DNA from: Acidobacteria bacterium AH-259-L09
GTDB lineage: Bacteria; Acidobacteriota; UBA6911; RPQK01
Direction of reading: 5' to 3'
DNA: 24,407 nt
NCBI GenBank assembly: GCA_027717875.1
Contig: JALLOL010000011.1
Location: 1-24,407, forward strand
The translations under genes were made by a program, and so were the position numbers. This document shows positions 15,510 through 23,343 of the stretch, in pieces (position 1 is the stretch's first letter; the number at the start of each line of letters is the position of its first letter). The notes beneath the pieces are model-generated. The model worked only from the letters and a program-made list of their open reading frames with translations, was not told the DNA's origin and did not search any database.

Positions 15510-16157
15510 ATGGCAGTCGCTGACGAGCTACAAGACTTTGTCAAAGACGGGCTGGCACGCGGTCTTTCGCGTGCAGAAATCGAGAATGTCCTCTTACAGG
15601 CCGGCTGGCCCCAAGAGCACGTAAGAGGTGCGCTCGCGGGTTTTGCTGAGATCGAGTTTCCCATTCCTGTCCCAAGACCAAAACCTTATCTCTCCGCACG
15701 CGAGGCGTTTATGTACCTGGTGCTCTTTAGCACCCTGTACATCAGCGCGTTCAGCCTCGGAAGACTGTTGTTTCAGTTCATCAACCAGGGCTTTCCGGAT
15801 CCGGCAGCGCCGCCATTTGTGGTGGAGTCCGTCCGTCGGGCCATTCGGTGGTCAATATCCTCCCTCATTGTGGCGTTTCCAGTATTTCTGTATGTATCCA
15901 GGTTGACCGGTCGGGAAACCCGGCTGGACCGGAGAAAGCGCGCTTCGAAGGTCCGCCGATGGTTAACATATCTAACCCTCTTTGTTGCTGCCGGCGTGCT
16001 CATCGGCGACGTCACTAGTCTCGTTTACAACTTTCTCGGTGGTGAACTGACCGTGCGCTTCATCCTGAAGGTGATCACGATCGCGGTAATAGCAGGGACG
16101 ATCTTCGGATATTACCTCTGGGATCTCCGGCTGGAAGAAAAGGAGGCCAAGCCGTGA
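15510..16157 (+). CDS. DUF5671-like four-helix membrane protein
   Basis: This 215-residue protein begins with a soluble helical stretch (ELQDFVKDGLARGLSRAEIE, then NVLLQAGWP) resembling small UBA-like or SHOCT-like helices. Four likely membrane helices follow at about 65-90, 112-131, 151-173 and 183-204. The sequence LSAREAFMYLVLFSTLYISA and the spacing of the helices match the DUF5671 family, whose function is unknown. The ATG at 15510 has GAGGG about 8 bases upstream. Its stop overlaps the GTG start of the next gene, so the two proteins are probably made together. The membrane location is clear; the role is not known. Confidence 0.75.
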   Translation: MAVADELQDFVKDGLARGLSRAEIENVLLQAGWPQEHVRGALAGFAEIEFPIPVPRPKPYLSAREAFMYLVLFSTLYISAFSLGRLLFQFINQGFPDPAAPPFVVESVRRAIRWSISSLIVAFPVFLYVSRLTGRETRLDRRKRASKVRRWLTYLTLFVAAGVLIGDVTSLVYNFLGGELTVRFILKVITIAVIAGTIFGYYLWDLRLEEKEAKP

Positions 16158-16579
16158 AAGTGCCAGCCGGGACGCACGTTCTCATTGGCCTTGCCATCGG
16201 GGTGGTCGTCGTCGCTGTAGTAAGCGGCCTCATCGTTCTCGGTCCGCCTAGCGAGGAGCGCGCCCGACGGCTGGACGATAGACGAGTGGCAGACCTGCGT
16301 GGGATCACACGCGCGGTGGATCTTTACTGGACGCGGCGCGGGCGCCTACCCTCTTCTTTGGACGACCTCTGGCAGGAGTCACGTGTGAATATCAGCTCTC
16401 GTGATCCCGGCACTGCGCAGGTCTACGATTTCCGCGTTCTGGGCGCGGAGACGTACGAGCTGTGCGCTCATTTTCAACGTAATTCGGCCGGCCCAGCCCA
16501 GGGCTTGAGCAGGGGCTTCTGGTCTCACGGCGTTGGCAGGCAGTGCTTTCAGCTGGAAGCTCAGAAAGTTCCCCGGTAA
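16154..16579 (+). CDS. Small membrane-anchored protein, pseudopilin-like soluble part
   Basis: A single hydrophobic helix at about 9-30 (VLIGLAIGVVVVAVVSGLIV) anchors this 141-residue protein. The following region, RRVADLRGITRAVDLYWTRR and then GRLPSSLDDLW, has the pattern DL..I..A...Y....G.LP.SL..L seen in pseudopilin-like proteins and small partners of DUF5671 proteins. GTG at 16154 overlaps the previous stop by four bases, which supports translational coupling. Two cysteines (in YELCAHF and RQCFQLE) could form a disulfide. Function unknown. The pair may be the cargo of a cassette ending at the attC-like site at 16615, but no left boundary is proven. Confidence 0.65.
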   Translation: MKVPAGTHVLIGLAIGVVVVAVVSGLIVLGPPSEERARRLDDRRVADLRGITRAVDLYWTRRGRLPSSLDDLWQESRVNISSRDPGTAQVYDFRVLGAETYELCAHFQRNSAGPAQGLSRGFWSHGVGRQCFQLEAQKVPR

Positions 16580-16614
16580 CGATGTGAGCGCAGACTGTGT
16601 GTTGCGCACCCGCT

Positions 16615-16702
16615 GTCTAACAAGCGTTTGCAGCGGCCGGCCGGCGCTCGTATTTGCTGGATGGCGGTTCCGTGCCCTCCGCAGCTGAAACGCACGTTAT
16701 GT
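16615..16702 (+). repeat. attC-like integron recombination site 1
   Basis: GTCTAAC at 16615-16621 acts as R'' and GTTATGT at 16696-16702 as R'. Inside them, GCGTTTGCAGC pairs with GCTGAAACGC leaving one unpaired G, the typical extrahelical base of the L''/L' arm. The central part is GC-rich. R' departs from the GTTRRRY consensus at one position. The folding pattern supports an attC site of 88 bases. Confidence 0.7.
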
Positions 16703-16726
16703 TTTTCAAAACTGAAATGAACAAAG

Positions 16727-16790
16727 ACATAACAAGCGCATCACCGGCCGCGCAACAGCAGCGGGCCGGTGACGGGCCGAGCCGTTAGGT
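16727..16790 (+). repeat. attC-like integron recombination site 2
   Basis: ACATAAC (16727-16733) is a slightly off-consensus R'' and GTTAGGT (16784-16790) fits R' exactly. TCACCGGCC and GGCCGGTGA form a 9-bp inner stem around GCGCAACAGCAGC, though the outer L''/L' pairing is poor. It begins only 24 bases after site 1 ends, so the cassette between the sites has no gene. Confidence 0.65.
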
Positions 16791-16807
16791 GGTTTCTTTG
16801 GAATTGT

Positions 16808-17170
16808 ATGAGCATAAGATTATTGATAAAAACCTATGTTTTCGTTGTTCTATTGTCATGTGCGTTCCTAGCCTGTGAATCAGTTCCGGAGACAGGCTTA
16901 CCGGCAGCGGATGACCAAACATCTATTGAATTTCTGGGAATAGTTGATTCACATTACAAAATAGATCCATCTCAATCTGGTGAACCTCCATATATACCAA
17001 CATCATTTGTAGTTTTTAGAATTAATCAGGTTGTGTCCGGCAAATATGAAAAAGGGACAATTTCGATTCAGAGCGATCGGAATGACATGATTCAAGGTGA
17101 AAAATATCTAATAACAGTCTCCATGGGACGTCACTGGTATTACATCAAAAACTCTAAGAGAATTGAGTAA
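16808..17170 (+). CDS. Small putative lipoprotein, cassette gene A
   Basis: ATG at 16808 gives 120 residues. An upstream in-frame GTG at 16769 would place the start inside attC site 2 and is rejected. The N-terminus (RLLIKTYVFVVLLSCAFLAC) is a signal peptide with lipobox-like LLSC and FLAC, so export and possible lipidation are likely. The mature part, with SFVVFRINQVVSGKYEKGTI and GEKYLITVSMGRHWYYI, is a beta-rich domain like many small secreted proteins; no named family is assigned. Base use is clearly more AT-rich than in the flanking genes, as expected for an integron cassette. It probably shares one cassette with the ankyrin gene, which starts 8 bases later. Confidence 0.7.
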   Translation: MSIRLLIKTYVFVVLLSCAFLACESVPETGLPAADDQTSIEFLGIVDSHYKIDPSQSGEPPYIPTSFVVFRINQVVSGKYEKGTISIQSDRNDMIQGEKYLITVSMGRHWYYIKNSKRIE

Positions 17171-17178
17171 CCTTTAAG

Positions 17179-17775
17179 ATGCAGTGGAAGCAGATTTTAC
17201 TAATCTTTTTCCTTATAAATTTAATTGCGCCCATATCTTTATCTTGTGGCCAGATCGGAAACGACAGGGAATTTTTCGATGCAATATTTGTAGGAGACCT
17301 CAAAAAAGTTATTTTGGATCTCAGGCAAAAACCCTCCTTGGTTGACGCAAAAATTGAAGGTCAGACTCCCTTATTTTGGGCCTCAAAGAAAGGTGACCTC
17401 GCCATTGTTTCCATTTTGCTGGCCGAAGGGTCCAAGATCAATGTTCAGGACTTAAGGAAAAAAACACCTCTCCATATGACGGCAGGGAGATATATTTCCC
17501 ATGGCAATGATGAAAAGGCCCTGTTTAGAGTTGCTGAGTTATTAATTTCCTTAGGTGCTGATGTTAATACTGAGGATGCTGATGGATCAACAGCGTTACA
17601 TGAAGCTGCCAATAGTGGAAGGATTAGCATCGCAGAATTACTTCTTGAAAATGGAGCCGATATCAATAAGCAAAACACACTAGGATGGACTCCTTTTCAA
17701 TATGCCAAGAGCCGCCACGATACAAAAATGATAAATTTTTTGACTTCTCATGGAGCCAAAGAAGGTAATCAGTAA
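17179..17775 (+). CDS. Exported ankyrin-repeat protein, cassette gene B
   Basis: This 198-residue protein has an N-terminal signal peptide (QILLIFFLINLIAPISLSC) followed by about five ankyrin repeats. They begin near residues 29, 60, 94, 135 and 168, with canonical pieces such as GQTPLFWASKKGDLAIVSIL, KKTPLHMTA and GSTALHEAANSGRISIAELL. Ankyrin repeats bind other proteins; in bacteria such exported forms can act as inhibitors or immunity-like partners, which is speculation here. Codon and base use are AT-rich like cassette gene A. It is followed within 10 bases by attC site 3, the normal position for a cassette's last gene. Confidence 0.85.
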   Translation: MQWKQILLIFFLINLIAPISLSCGQIGNDREFFDAIFVGDLKKVILDLRQKPSLVDAKIEGQTPLFWASKKGDLAIVSILLAEGSKINVQDLRKKTPLHMTAGRYISHGNDEKALFRVAELLISLGADVNTEDADGSTALHEAANSGRISIAELLLENGADINKQNTLGWTPFQYAKSRHDTKMINFLTSHGAKEGNQ

Positions 17776-17784
17776 GAAAAGGCA

Positions 17785-17841
17785 GCCCAACAAAGCGTTG
17801 CACCGGATCCGCCGCGGACCGGTGAACTTTTTCCGTTAGAC
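17785..17841 (+). repeat. attC-like integron recombination site 3
   Basis: GCCCAAC (17785-17791) is R'' and GTTAGAC (17835-17841) is R', both matching consensus. CACCGGATCCGC pairs with GCGGACCGGTG with one bulged A, and GTTGCACC pairs with GGTGAAC leaving an unpaired G. At 57 bases this is a compact, nearly textbook attC. Confidence 0.82.
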
Positions 17842-17860
17842 TGCTTGTAAAGGTGAAAAA

Positions 17861-18313
17861 ATGTATTACGTCTATAGAATATTGTTAATATCAACATTCT
17901 TTATTTTCTATGTGCCCAACGTATGGAGTAGTTGTGCAGAAAGAGAACCTATAAAAAAGAGCATAAAAATTGACTCATGTGAGGTCGTGGTTCCGTATGA
18001 TGTGCCGAGATTAAACGATTTTGCAGAACGTTATCCAAAAGGATTTGTTGAATCGTATCGAAAAGAGGCAGAAAAGACAGTGCAAGACATAATGGAATCT
18101 TACCAGGGAGCAATTCTTATTGAAGAGCAAGGGGGAAATACTTTTAAATATTTTCTGGCTAGTAAAGATAAACAAGTTTGCAATAAACTCGATAACGGAA
18201 AATTATTGAACGTTGTAATTGATTTTGCCTGTTGTGATGGTGATCCTAATCCTCCCTGTTATCTAGGACTAGCTAGCTATGTGGTTAAGGTTAGTGAAGC
18301 AGGTAAAAAATAG
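17861..18313 (+). CDS. Small secreted cysteine-containing protein, cassette gene C
   Basis: This 150-residue protein starts with a signal peptide (YRILLISTFFIFYVPNVWSS) that probably ends before CAEREP. The mature part has six cysteines (SCAE, DSCEV, QVCNK, FACCDG, PPCYL), fitting disulfide bonds outside the cytoplasm. No family is recognised. AGGTGA lies about 6 bases before the ATG as a ribosome binding site. The gene begins 19 bases after attC site 3 and ends 7 bases before the R'' of a truncated fourth site, the expected cassette layout. Base use is AT-rich like the other cassette genes. Confidence 0.75.
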   Translation: MYYVYRILLISTFFIFYVPNVWSSCAEREPIKKSIKIDSCEVVVPYDVPRLNDFAERYPKGFVESYRKEAEKTVQDIMESYQGAILIEEQGGNTFKYFLASKDKQVCNKLDNGKLLNVVIDFACCDGDPNPPCYLGLASYVVKVSEAGKK

Positions 18314-18320
18314 AAAAGCA

Positions 18321-18365
18321 GTCTAACAAATCACTCAAGCGGACGGCGCAATAGCGCCGCCGCGC
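18321..18365 (+). repeat. Truncated attC-like site 4
   Basis: GTCTAAC (18321-18327) and the following AAATCACTCAAGCGGACGGC look like the left arm of an attC. The tip is present: GCGGACGGCGC, loop AATA, then GCGCCGCCGC, with one bulged A. The expected right arm (TTGAGTGAT and GTTAGAC-like R') is missing; unrelated sequence follows from about 18366 to the next gene. The array therefore ends in a broken site. Confidence 0.65.
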
Positions 18366-18500
18366 GGCCCCATCGTGGGACGAGGCGCTGCTTGCGGTCG
18401 CGTACTTAGCGCCAAGATGGGGCACCAGCTCTTCGGTCTTCTTGACCTGGTAGAGGGCTGCATGGAAATAATTTGATAAAACCAAAAAGGAGATCGGACT

Positions 18501-19298
18501 ATGGCAGACTCAATCGCCCGCAGAAACTTTATCACCAGCTCAATTATCCTGGCTGCAGCGGCAGGAGCCGGCACGGTCGCTGCCCCGGCCACGGGGAAGA
18601 AGCAGGAGTTTTATGAACTGCGAGTCTACCGCGTCAAGAACAGGGACAAGCAGAAATTGGTCAGCGGCTACCTGGAAAAGGCGCTGGTACCGGGCCTGAA
18701 CCGCCTGGGCATCAATCGGGTCGGCGTGTTTACCCTGATGGAGAGCGCGGATGATCCCGCGCTCTTCATGCTGATCCCCTATCCCACCCTGGAAAATTTG
18801 GCTGGCCTCAACCCGAAGCTGGAGGCGGATTCAGCCTACATGGCAGCGTCAAAGGATTTCCTGGCAGAGCCAAAGGAGGACCCGGCGTTCCAGCGGATTG
18901 AGAGCAAGTTTTTCAAGGCCTTTTCCGGGATGCCGGTAATTGAGCTGCCGGCGCAAACCCGCGCCAAAAAGGCCCGGATTTTCGAACTGCGCACTTACGA
19001 GAGCCACAACCCGGAGCGAGCCGCCCGCAAGGTTGAGATGTTTAACACCGGCGAGATCCAGGTGATGCGGGAAGCTGAGATGGCCCCGGTTTTCTTCGGG
19101 GAAGCGCTCATCGGTGCCGACGTGCCGGAGCTGACCTATATGCTGTCCGCCGATAAGATGGCTGCGCACGAGGAACACTGGAAGGCCTTTCAGGCCCACC
19201 CGGAGTGGAATCGGATGAAGGGCCTGGCGAAGTACAAGGATACGGTTTCAAAAATCACCAAGTGGTTCCTCGTCCCGAGCGCCTATTCCCAAATCTGA
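18501..19298 (+). CDS. TAT-exported NIPSNAP-family protein
   Basis: The 265-residue protein starts with a twin-arginine signal (ARRNFITSSIILAAAAGAG, residues 6-24), so it should leave the cytoplasm folded. It then holds two NIPSNAP-type ferredoxin-like repeats, the first from FYELRVYRVKNRDKQKLVSG and the second from IFELRTYESHNPERAARKVE. NIPSNAP proteins have no settled enzymatic role. Twin-arginine versions are common in Acidobacteriota and Planctomycetes and support this kind of host. AAGGAG 8 bases before the ATG fixes the start. It appears to be a single-gene unit just outside the cassette array. Confidence 0.87.
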   Translation: MADSIARRNFITSSIILAAAAGAGTVAAPATGKKQEFYELRVYRVKNRDKQKLVSGYLEKALVPGLNRLGINRVGVFTLMESADDPALFMLIPYPTLENLAGLNPKLEADSAYMAASKDFLAEPKEDPAFQRIESKFFKAFSGMPVIELPAQTRAKKARIFELRTYESHNPERAARKVEMFNTGEIQVMREAEMAPVFFGEALIGADVPELTYMLSADKMAAHEEHWKAFQAHPEWNRMKGLAKYKDTVSKITKWFLVPSAYSQI

Positions 19299-19491
19299 TC
19301 TCGCTGATATCTGAATGATTGGGGGCAGAAATCTGGCGTATTTTGGGCCTATTTGGGGCCATCCCCTGGCAGCAGGCGAAATCACTCCCCCGCTCTCATC
19401 TGTGGGTCAGGGATCCATGGTGAACCCCAAGTGGCGTTTTGCCTGAGGAAAACCCTCTACTTCCAAATGGCTCCGGCCTTTTCGGCTTGGG

Positions 19492-20778
19492 ATGCGATAC
19501 AATAGCGCCGCCATCATGAAAGGCCCAGCCGCTCTACTCGGATTCTGCTTGATCATCGCCTCGGTGGAGTGCCGCCCAGCCCCAGAATCACCGCCCCTCA
19601 CTCTGGAAGTCGAGCAGATTACCAAAGGACCGCAGAACCATTTTTTCGGCTACATCGGCCATGTACAGAACATTCCGTGGAACGGCTCTGGCCGCTACCT
19701 GATCGCCCTTAGGGTGGGCTTCCACGACCGCATGCCCACACCTGATGACCCAGCCGACATCGTACTGCTCGACACCACCAATGGCTACGCCGTTCGCAGG
19801 GTGGAGCAAACTCGAGCCTGGAACCCGCAACAGGGCACTATGTTTTATTGGAATCCCGATGCCCCGGAGACGCAGTTCTTCTTCAACGACCGCGATCCGG
19901 AAACGAACCGTGTTTTTTGCGTTCTCTACGACATCGAGCAAGCGCGCCGCATCCGGGAGTATACCTTCGAAGACACGCCAATCGGCAACGGCGGCGTCAA
20001 CCAGAAGGGCGGGTCGTTTGCGGGACTCAACTACGGTCGCCTGGCCCGGTTGCGCCCGGTGACGGGCTATCCAAACGCTTACGACTGGACCGAGGGCACG
20101 CTGCATCCCGAGAACGACGGTGTCTTCCTGGTAGATGTGACCCGTGGCCGAAAAAGGCTGCTCGTATCCTTTCGTCAGATGCGCGACGCACTGGTCGAAG
20201 GCCACCCGCGAGTCGATCGTACAGCGCTTTTTATCAACCACACGTTGTGGAATCGTGACGGTGACCGATTGTACTTCTTCGTTCGTGGGAATTTCGGAGA
20301 CCGTGCGACGCGTGTCAACATACCCATGACGGTTCGGTCCGACGGCAGCGAGCTGACCGAGCAGACCGTCTTTATCGGAGGGCATCCGGAGTGGGAATCA
20401 GGAGCTCAGATGATTGGCACCGTCGACAACCGGCTGGTAATTTACGATTCCAGCCAGCAACGAGTTATGGAGGAGCTGGGCACTCCGACAGTCTTTCCCG
20501 ATCCCGGCAACGACGTGGCTCTTTCTCCGGACGGGGACTGGGTGGTACAAGGCATTGAGGACGGGTCCCGGAATGCCTACGCTGTTTACCGCCGTTCGGA
20601 CGGAGCTTGGGCGCACACGGGATGGTTCGATCAAGGAGATTACGATAGCGGTCCGCTGAGAATCGACGCCGGCCCCAAATGGAACCGCTCAAGCGACCAT
20701 ATCCTCTTCTCGTCTCTGACCAATGACCCCGAGCCGACCCGCCAGCTTTTTCTGATTCGTGTCATGTCTGAGAGATGA
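19492..20778 (+). CDS. Exported TolB/oligogalacturonide-lyase-like beta-propeller protein
   Basis: The 428-residue frame has a signal peptide best read from the second methionine at 19516 (MKGPAALLGFCLIIASVECR), so the true start may be 24 bases downstream of the listed one. The mature protein shows repeated propeller-like strands such as ADIVLLDTTNGYAVRRVEQT, FFFNDRDPETNRVFCVLYDI, GVFLVDVTRGRKRLL and NDVALSPDGDWVVQGIED, typical of TolB-like or carbohydrate-related propellers. No catalytic residues can be assigned. TACAAT at 19498-19503 lies very close to the second ATG and might indicate a leaderless transcript, which is weak. No ribosome binding site precedes either start. The gap 19299-19491 shows nothing else. 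Confidence 0.65.
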   Translation: MRYNSAAIMKGPAALLGFCLIIASVECRPAPESPPLTLEVEQITKGPQNHFFGYIGHVQNIPWNGSGRYLIALRVGFHDRMPTPDDPADIVLLDTTNGYAVRRVEQTRAWNPQQGTMFYWNPDAPETQFFFNDRDPETNRVFCVLYDIEQARRIREYTFEDTPIGNGGVNQKGGSFAGLNYGRLARLRPVTGYPNAYDWTEGTLHPENDGVFLVDVTRGRKRLLVSFRQMRDALVEGHPRVDRTALFINHTLWNRDGDRLYFFVRGNFGDRATRVNIPMTVRSDGSELTEQTVFIGGHPEWESGAQMIGTVDNRLVIYDSSQQRVMEELGTPTVFPDPGNDVALSPDGDWVVQGIEDGSRNAYAVYRRSDGAWAHTGWFDQGDYDSGPLRIDAGPKWNRSSDHILFSSLTNDPEPTRQLFLIRVMSER

Positions 20779-20815
20779 ACTCGAGCGCCCTGAACTGGGG
20801 GAAGAAGCATGCCCC

Positions 20816-21016
20816 TCATTTCATCCTGGTCAACAACACCTGGAAGCGTGAATGGGTGCGAAGTGGGTCAAGGTCAGAATCGTTCTCGATCCACTCTTTG
20901 TGGGCAAAACCAACCTTCAGGGCCTTCTCGAGGCAATCGATTGCTTCTTCGACCGCTCCTGGATTGGAGTAAACACAGGCCACGTTATAGAGAATTGCAG
21001 GCTCTTCGGGGTCCAT
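20816..21016 (-). pseudogene. C-terminal remnant of a TPR signalling protein
   Basis: The 66-residue frame DPEEPAILYNVACVYSNPGA...EEAIDCLEKALKVGFAHKEW...NDSDLDPLRTHSRFQVLL is the usual last TPR unit of large bacterial serine/threonine kinases or adenylate cyclases with TPR tails. An in-frame stop appears about 11 codons upstream, and the rest of the parent gene is missing. The break coincides with a palindrome at 21030-21042, so an insertion or recombination there may have removed the 5' part. Probably not functional. Confidence 0.7.
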
Positions 21017-21026
21017 CTTGTCGGAT

Positions 21027-21045
21027 GTAGGGGTCAGACCCCACT
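21027..21045. repeat. REP-like palindrome
   Basis: GGGGTCAGACCCC at 21030-21042 is a perfect palindrome around a central A, with GT and AC flanks that can extend pairing. It lies 1 base after the gntR stop (21047) and at the break of the TPR remnant. Such GGGGTC/GACCCC units are often found at REP-associated transposase elements; no transposase is present here. The missing loop makes it a poor terminator. Confidence 0.5.
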
Positions 21046-21046
21046 T

Positions 21047-21994
21047 CTAGCCAAGCAACTGCAGCTCTTTGAGATGATCGATCGTCTCTTGAGAAATGAA
21101 GTTATCGTAGGTTTTCAGTTCCTTCTCGGTGGGCGTGCGCTTCCTCATCTCATCCCAGCACATGGGGGAAACGAAGATGAGATCTGCTTCCTGAATGATC
21201 TTTTCTACCAAATCTTCTCTGTGGATCGGTGCAATCCAAAACTTCTTCTCCGTTGAAGGATAATAGATATTCATGAAGATCTCCCAGGAAGCATGCATTG
21301 TGTGCTCATCCTGGATAACGATGGCGACGTTTCGATCACGAGCCGCGCTCAAGATCTCTGTGTAAATCTGATGACTGGGCTTTATTTCCACGACCGTCTT
21401 TCCATAGCGCTCTGCCACCTCATTCACCTCTTCCATGTGCCAGCTGGTAGTCAGCAGATAATCGCTATTCTTCAACAACCCGGCCGCGCCATTGCCTTGG
21501 ATCTGGCTCAACGAAACCGGTGAAACATCGGCACCGAGACGAAGTTTTAGCTCACGTGAAAAAATAAAGGCCTCTTCTTCGTGGTCGATAACCGCAAGAT
21601 GAAGTTTTCTGAGGTTGGCTCCGGACGAATAGCCTTCCAAAAGCCGGACGAATTTCTGAGGGGATAGTCCAAGGTTCTTGGCCTTTTGGGAGACTTCTCC
21701 CAGCAATTTGTAAATGGCCCGCCGACGCATCTGTTCGTAAGTGTTTTTTCCACTTCGCTTTTGGAGAAAAGCTCCGCTTCCCTTGACAATTTCGATGTAT
21801 TTTTCGCCAGCCAGGCGAAGATAGACCTTGCGAATGGTCTTGTAATTCACATCCAGGTCGTCGGCCAGTTCTCGAATGGAAGGCAAACGATCTCCTTCTT
21901 CGATCTTGCCACAGTATATGGCGGAAACGAGTTGTCCCTTAATTTGATCGTAAAAATTTAACCCAACCTTTTTATCAAGATTAAACTTGATCAT
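21047..21994 (-). CDS. GntR-family transcriptional regulator
   Basis: Residues 10-78 of this 315-residue protein form a GntR winged helix-turn-helix: FYDQIKGQLVSAIYCGKIEE, GDRLPSIRELADDLDVNYKT, then a wing with IEIVKGSGAFL. The long C-terminal part (HLAVIDHEEEAFIFSRELK, then GLLKNSDYLLTTSWHMEEV and VAIVIQDEHTM) resembles a periplasmic-binding-protein-like sensor domain, so a small-molecule effector is likely but unnamed. It is the last gene of the probable galU-serS-gntR operon, 50 bases after serS. The target genes are unknown. Confidence 0.82.
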   Translation of the reverse strand: MIKFNLDKKVGLNFYDQIKGQLVSAIYCGKIEEGDRLPSIRELADDLDVNYKTIRKVYLRLAGEKYIEIVKGSGAFLQKRSGKNTYEQMRRRAIYKLLGEVSQKAKNLGLSPQKFVRLLEGYSSGANLRKLHLAVIDHEEEAFIFSRELKLRLGADVSPVSLSQIQGNGAAGLLKNSDYLLTTSWHMEEVNEVAERYGKTVVEIKPSHQIYTEILSAARDRNVAIVIQDEHTMHASWEIFMNIYYPSTEKKFWIAPIHREDLVEKIIQEADLIFVSPMCWDEMRKRTPTEKELKTYDNFISQETIDHLKELQLLG

Positions 21995-22044
21995 GGCAGC
22001 ACCAGCAGCAATCCAATAAGGGCTCGGTTAACACAATCCCGACA

Positions 22045-23337
22045 TTAGCGTAGCACAAAAGATTCTCTAGTGACCTGTTCCATTCCATACGTATAAGGCC
22101 TGAGCGCCTCAGGAATAATCACGCTTCCATCCGCTTGCTGAAAATTCTCGACAATGGCCACCCAGGTTCTTCCCACGGCCAATCCCGAACCGTTAAGGGT
22201 GTGGACGAATCGGGTCCGCTTGCCCGCGCCGGGTTTATACCGGATGTTGGCCCGTCGGGCCTGAAAGTCCTCGAAATTACTGCAGGAGGAAAGCTCCCGA
22301 TAGGTGTTCTGACTGGGTATCCAGGCTTCCAGGTCATAAGTTTTGGCTGAACTGAAACTCATGTCGCCCGTAGACAGAGTAACCACACGATAGGGAATTT
22401 CAAGACGGCGCAAGATTTCTTCCGCATGAGATGTAAGCTCTCCCAGCTGTTTATAGGAATCCTCAGGCTTACAAAACGTTACCAACTCGACCTTATTAAA
22501 CTGATGCTGGCGAATCAATCCTCGGGTATCTTTTCCATGAGAGCCTGCTTCACTACGGAAGCAGGGCGTATTGGCCACGAAATTAATGGGCAGATCTTCC
22601 TCGGATAGAATTTCACCGGCAAAAACATTGGTTACAGGAACCTCGGCGGTTGGGACCAGGAAATAATCAGTTCCATCGACATGAAACAGATCGGCTTCGA
22701 ATTTCGGAAGATTTCCGGTGCCAAAAAAGCTAGCTCGGTTTGCCATAAAAGGAGGAAGGATCTCCAAGTAACCGTGCTCACGGATGTGTATGTCCAGCAT
22801 AAAACTGATAAGAGCTCGTTCCAGTAGTGCTCCCGCGCCATAATAGTTGGTAAATCGAGCACCCGCGACTTTACTGGCGCGCTCTAGATCAAGAATTCCC
22901 AGATTCACACCGAGATCAACATGGTCGCTGACCGGAAAATCAAAATGAGGTGGCGCGCCCACTTCCCTGGTTACCGTATTAAAAGATTCATCCAAACCTA
23001 CCGGTACGCTCTCATGGGGGAGGTTGGGAATGACCGCTAGAAACTCATTTATGTGTCCCTCAAGTTTTTTGAGCTGATCATCCAGTTCTTTGATGCGAGC
23101 CGATACCTGCTTCATTTGCTCAATTTTCTGGCTGGCATCTTCCCCCTTTTTTTTCAGCTCTGCAATCTCGTCGCTGGTTCGATTACGCAGGGCTCGGAGT
23201 TCTTCCCATTCCATCCGAACCGAGCGTTCTTCTTGATCCAGCCTTAAGAATTCTTCCCGATCCAGCTCAAAGCTCTTTGTCTTGAGCCGCTCTTGGACAA
23301 AGGAAAGATTTTCCCGGATGAAGGTTCTGTCCAACAT
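22045..23337 (-). CDS. serS: Serine--tRNA ligase
   Basis: Seryl-tRNA synthetase charges tRNA-Ser and tRNA-Sec. The 430-residue length is normal. Residues 1-110 form the long antiparallel coiled coil that holds the tRNA ([40 protein letters not shown]). The class II core has motif 2 ([20 protein letters not shown]) and motif 3 ([20 protein letters not shown], then [10 protein letters not shown]). All key features look intact. It starts 6 bases after the galU stop, indicating cotranscription. Product is certain. Confidence 0.97.
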   Translation of the reverse strand: MLDRTFIRENLSFVQERLKTKSFELDREEFLRLDQEERSVRMEWEELRALRNRTSDEIAELKKKGEDASQKIEQMKQVSARIKELDDQLKKLEGHINEFLAVIPNLPHESVPVGLDESFNTVTREVGAPPHFDFPVSDHVDLGVNLGILDLERASKVAGARFTNYYGAGALLERALISFMLDIHIREHGYLEILPPFMANRASFFGTGNLPKFEADLFHVDGTDYFLVPTAEVPVTNVFAGEILSEEDLPINFVANTPCFRSEAGSHGKDTRGLIRQHQFNKVELVTFCKPEDSYKQLGELTSHAEEILRRLEIPYRVVTLSTGDMSFSSAKTYDLEAWIPSQNTYRELSSCSNFEDFQARRANIRYKPGAGKRTRFVHTLNGSGLAVGRTWVAIVENFQQADGSVIIPEALRPYTYGMEQVTRESFVLR

Positions 23338-23343
23338 TTCGTT

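Noticed and set aside
18366..18500. Small - strand gene between the array and the NIPSNAP gene
   Set aside because: A protein-like stretch exists, but it has no ribosome binding site and no recognisable family, and the segment follows a break point.
19588..20385. 265-codon - strand frame
   Set aside because: It lies antisense within the exported beta-propeller gene, whose own frame has a signal peptide and repeat pattern; this is a GC-driven shadow frame.
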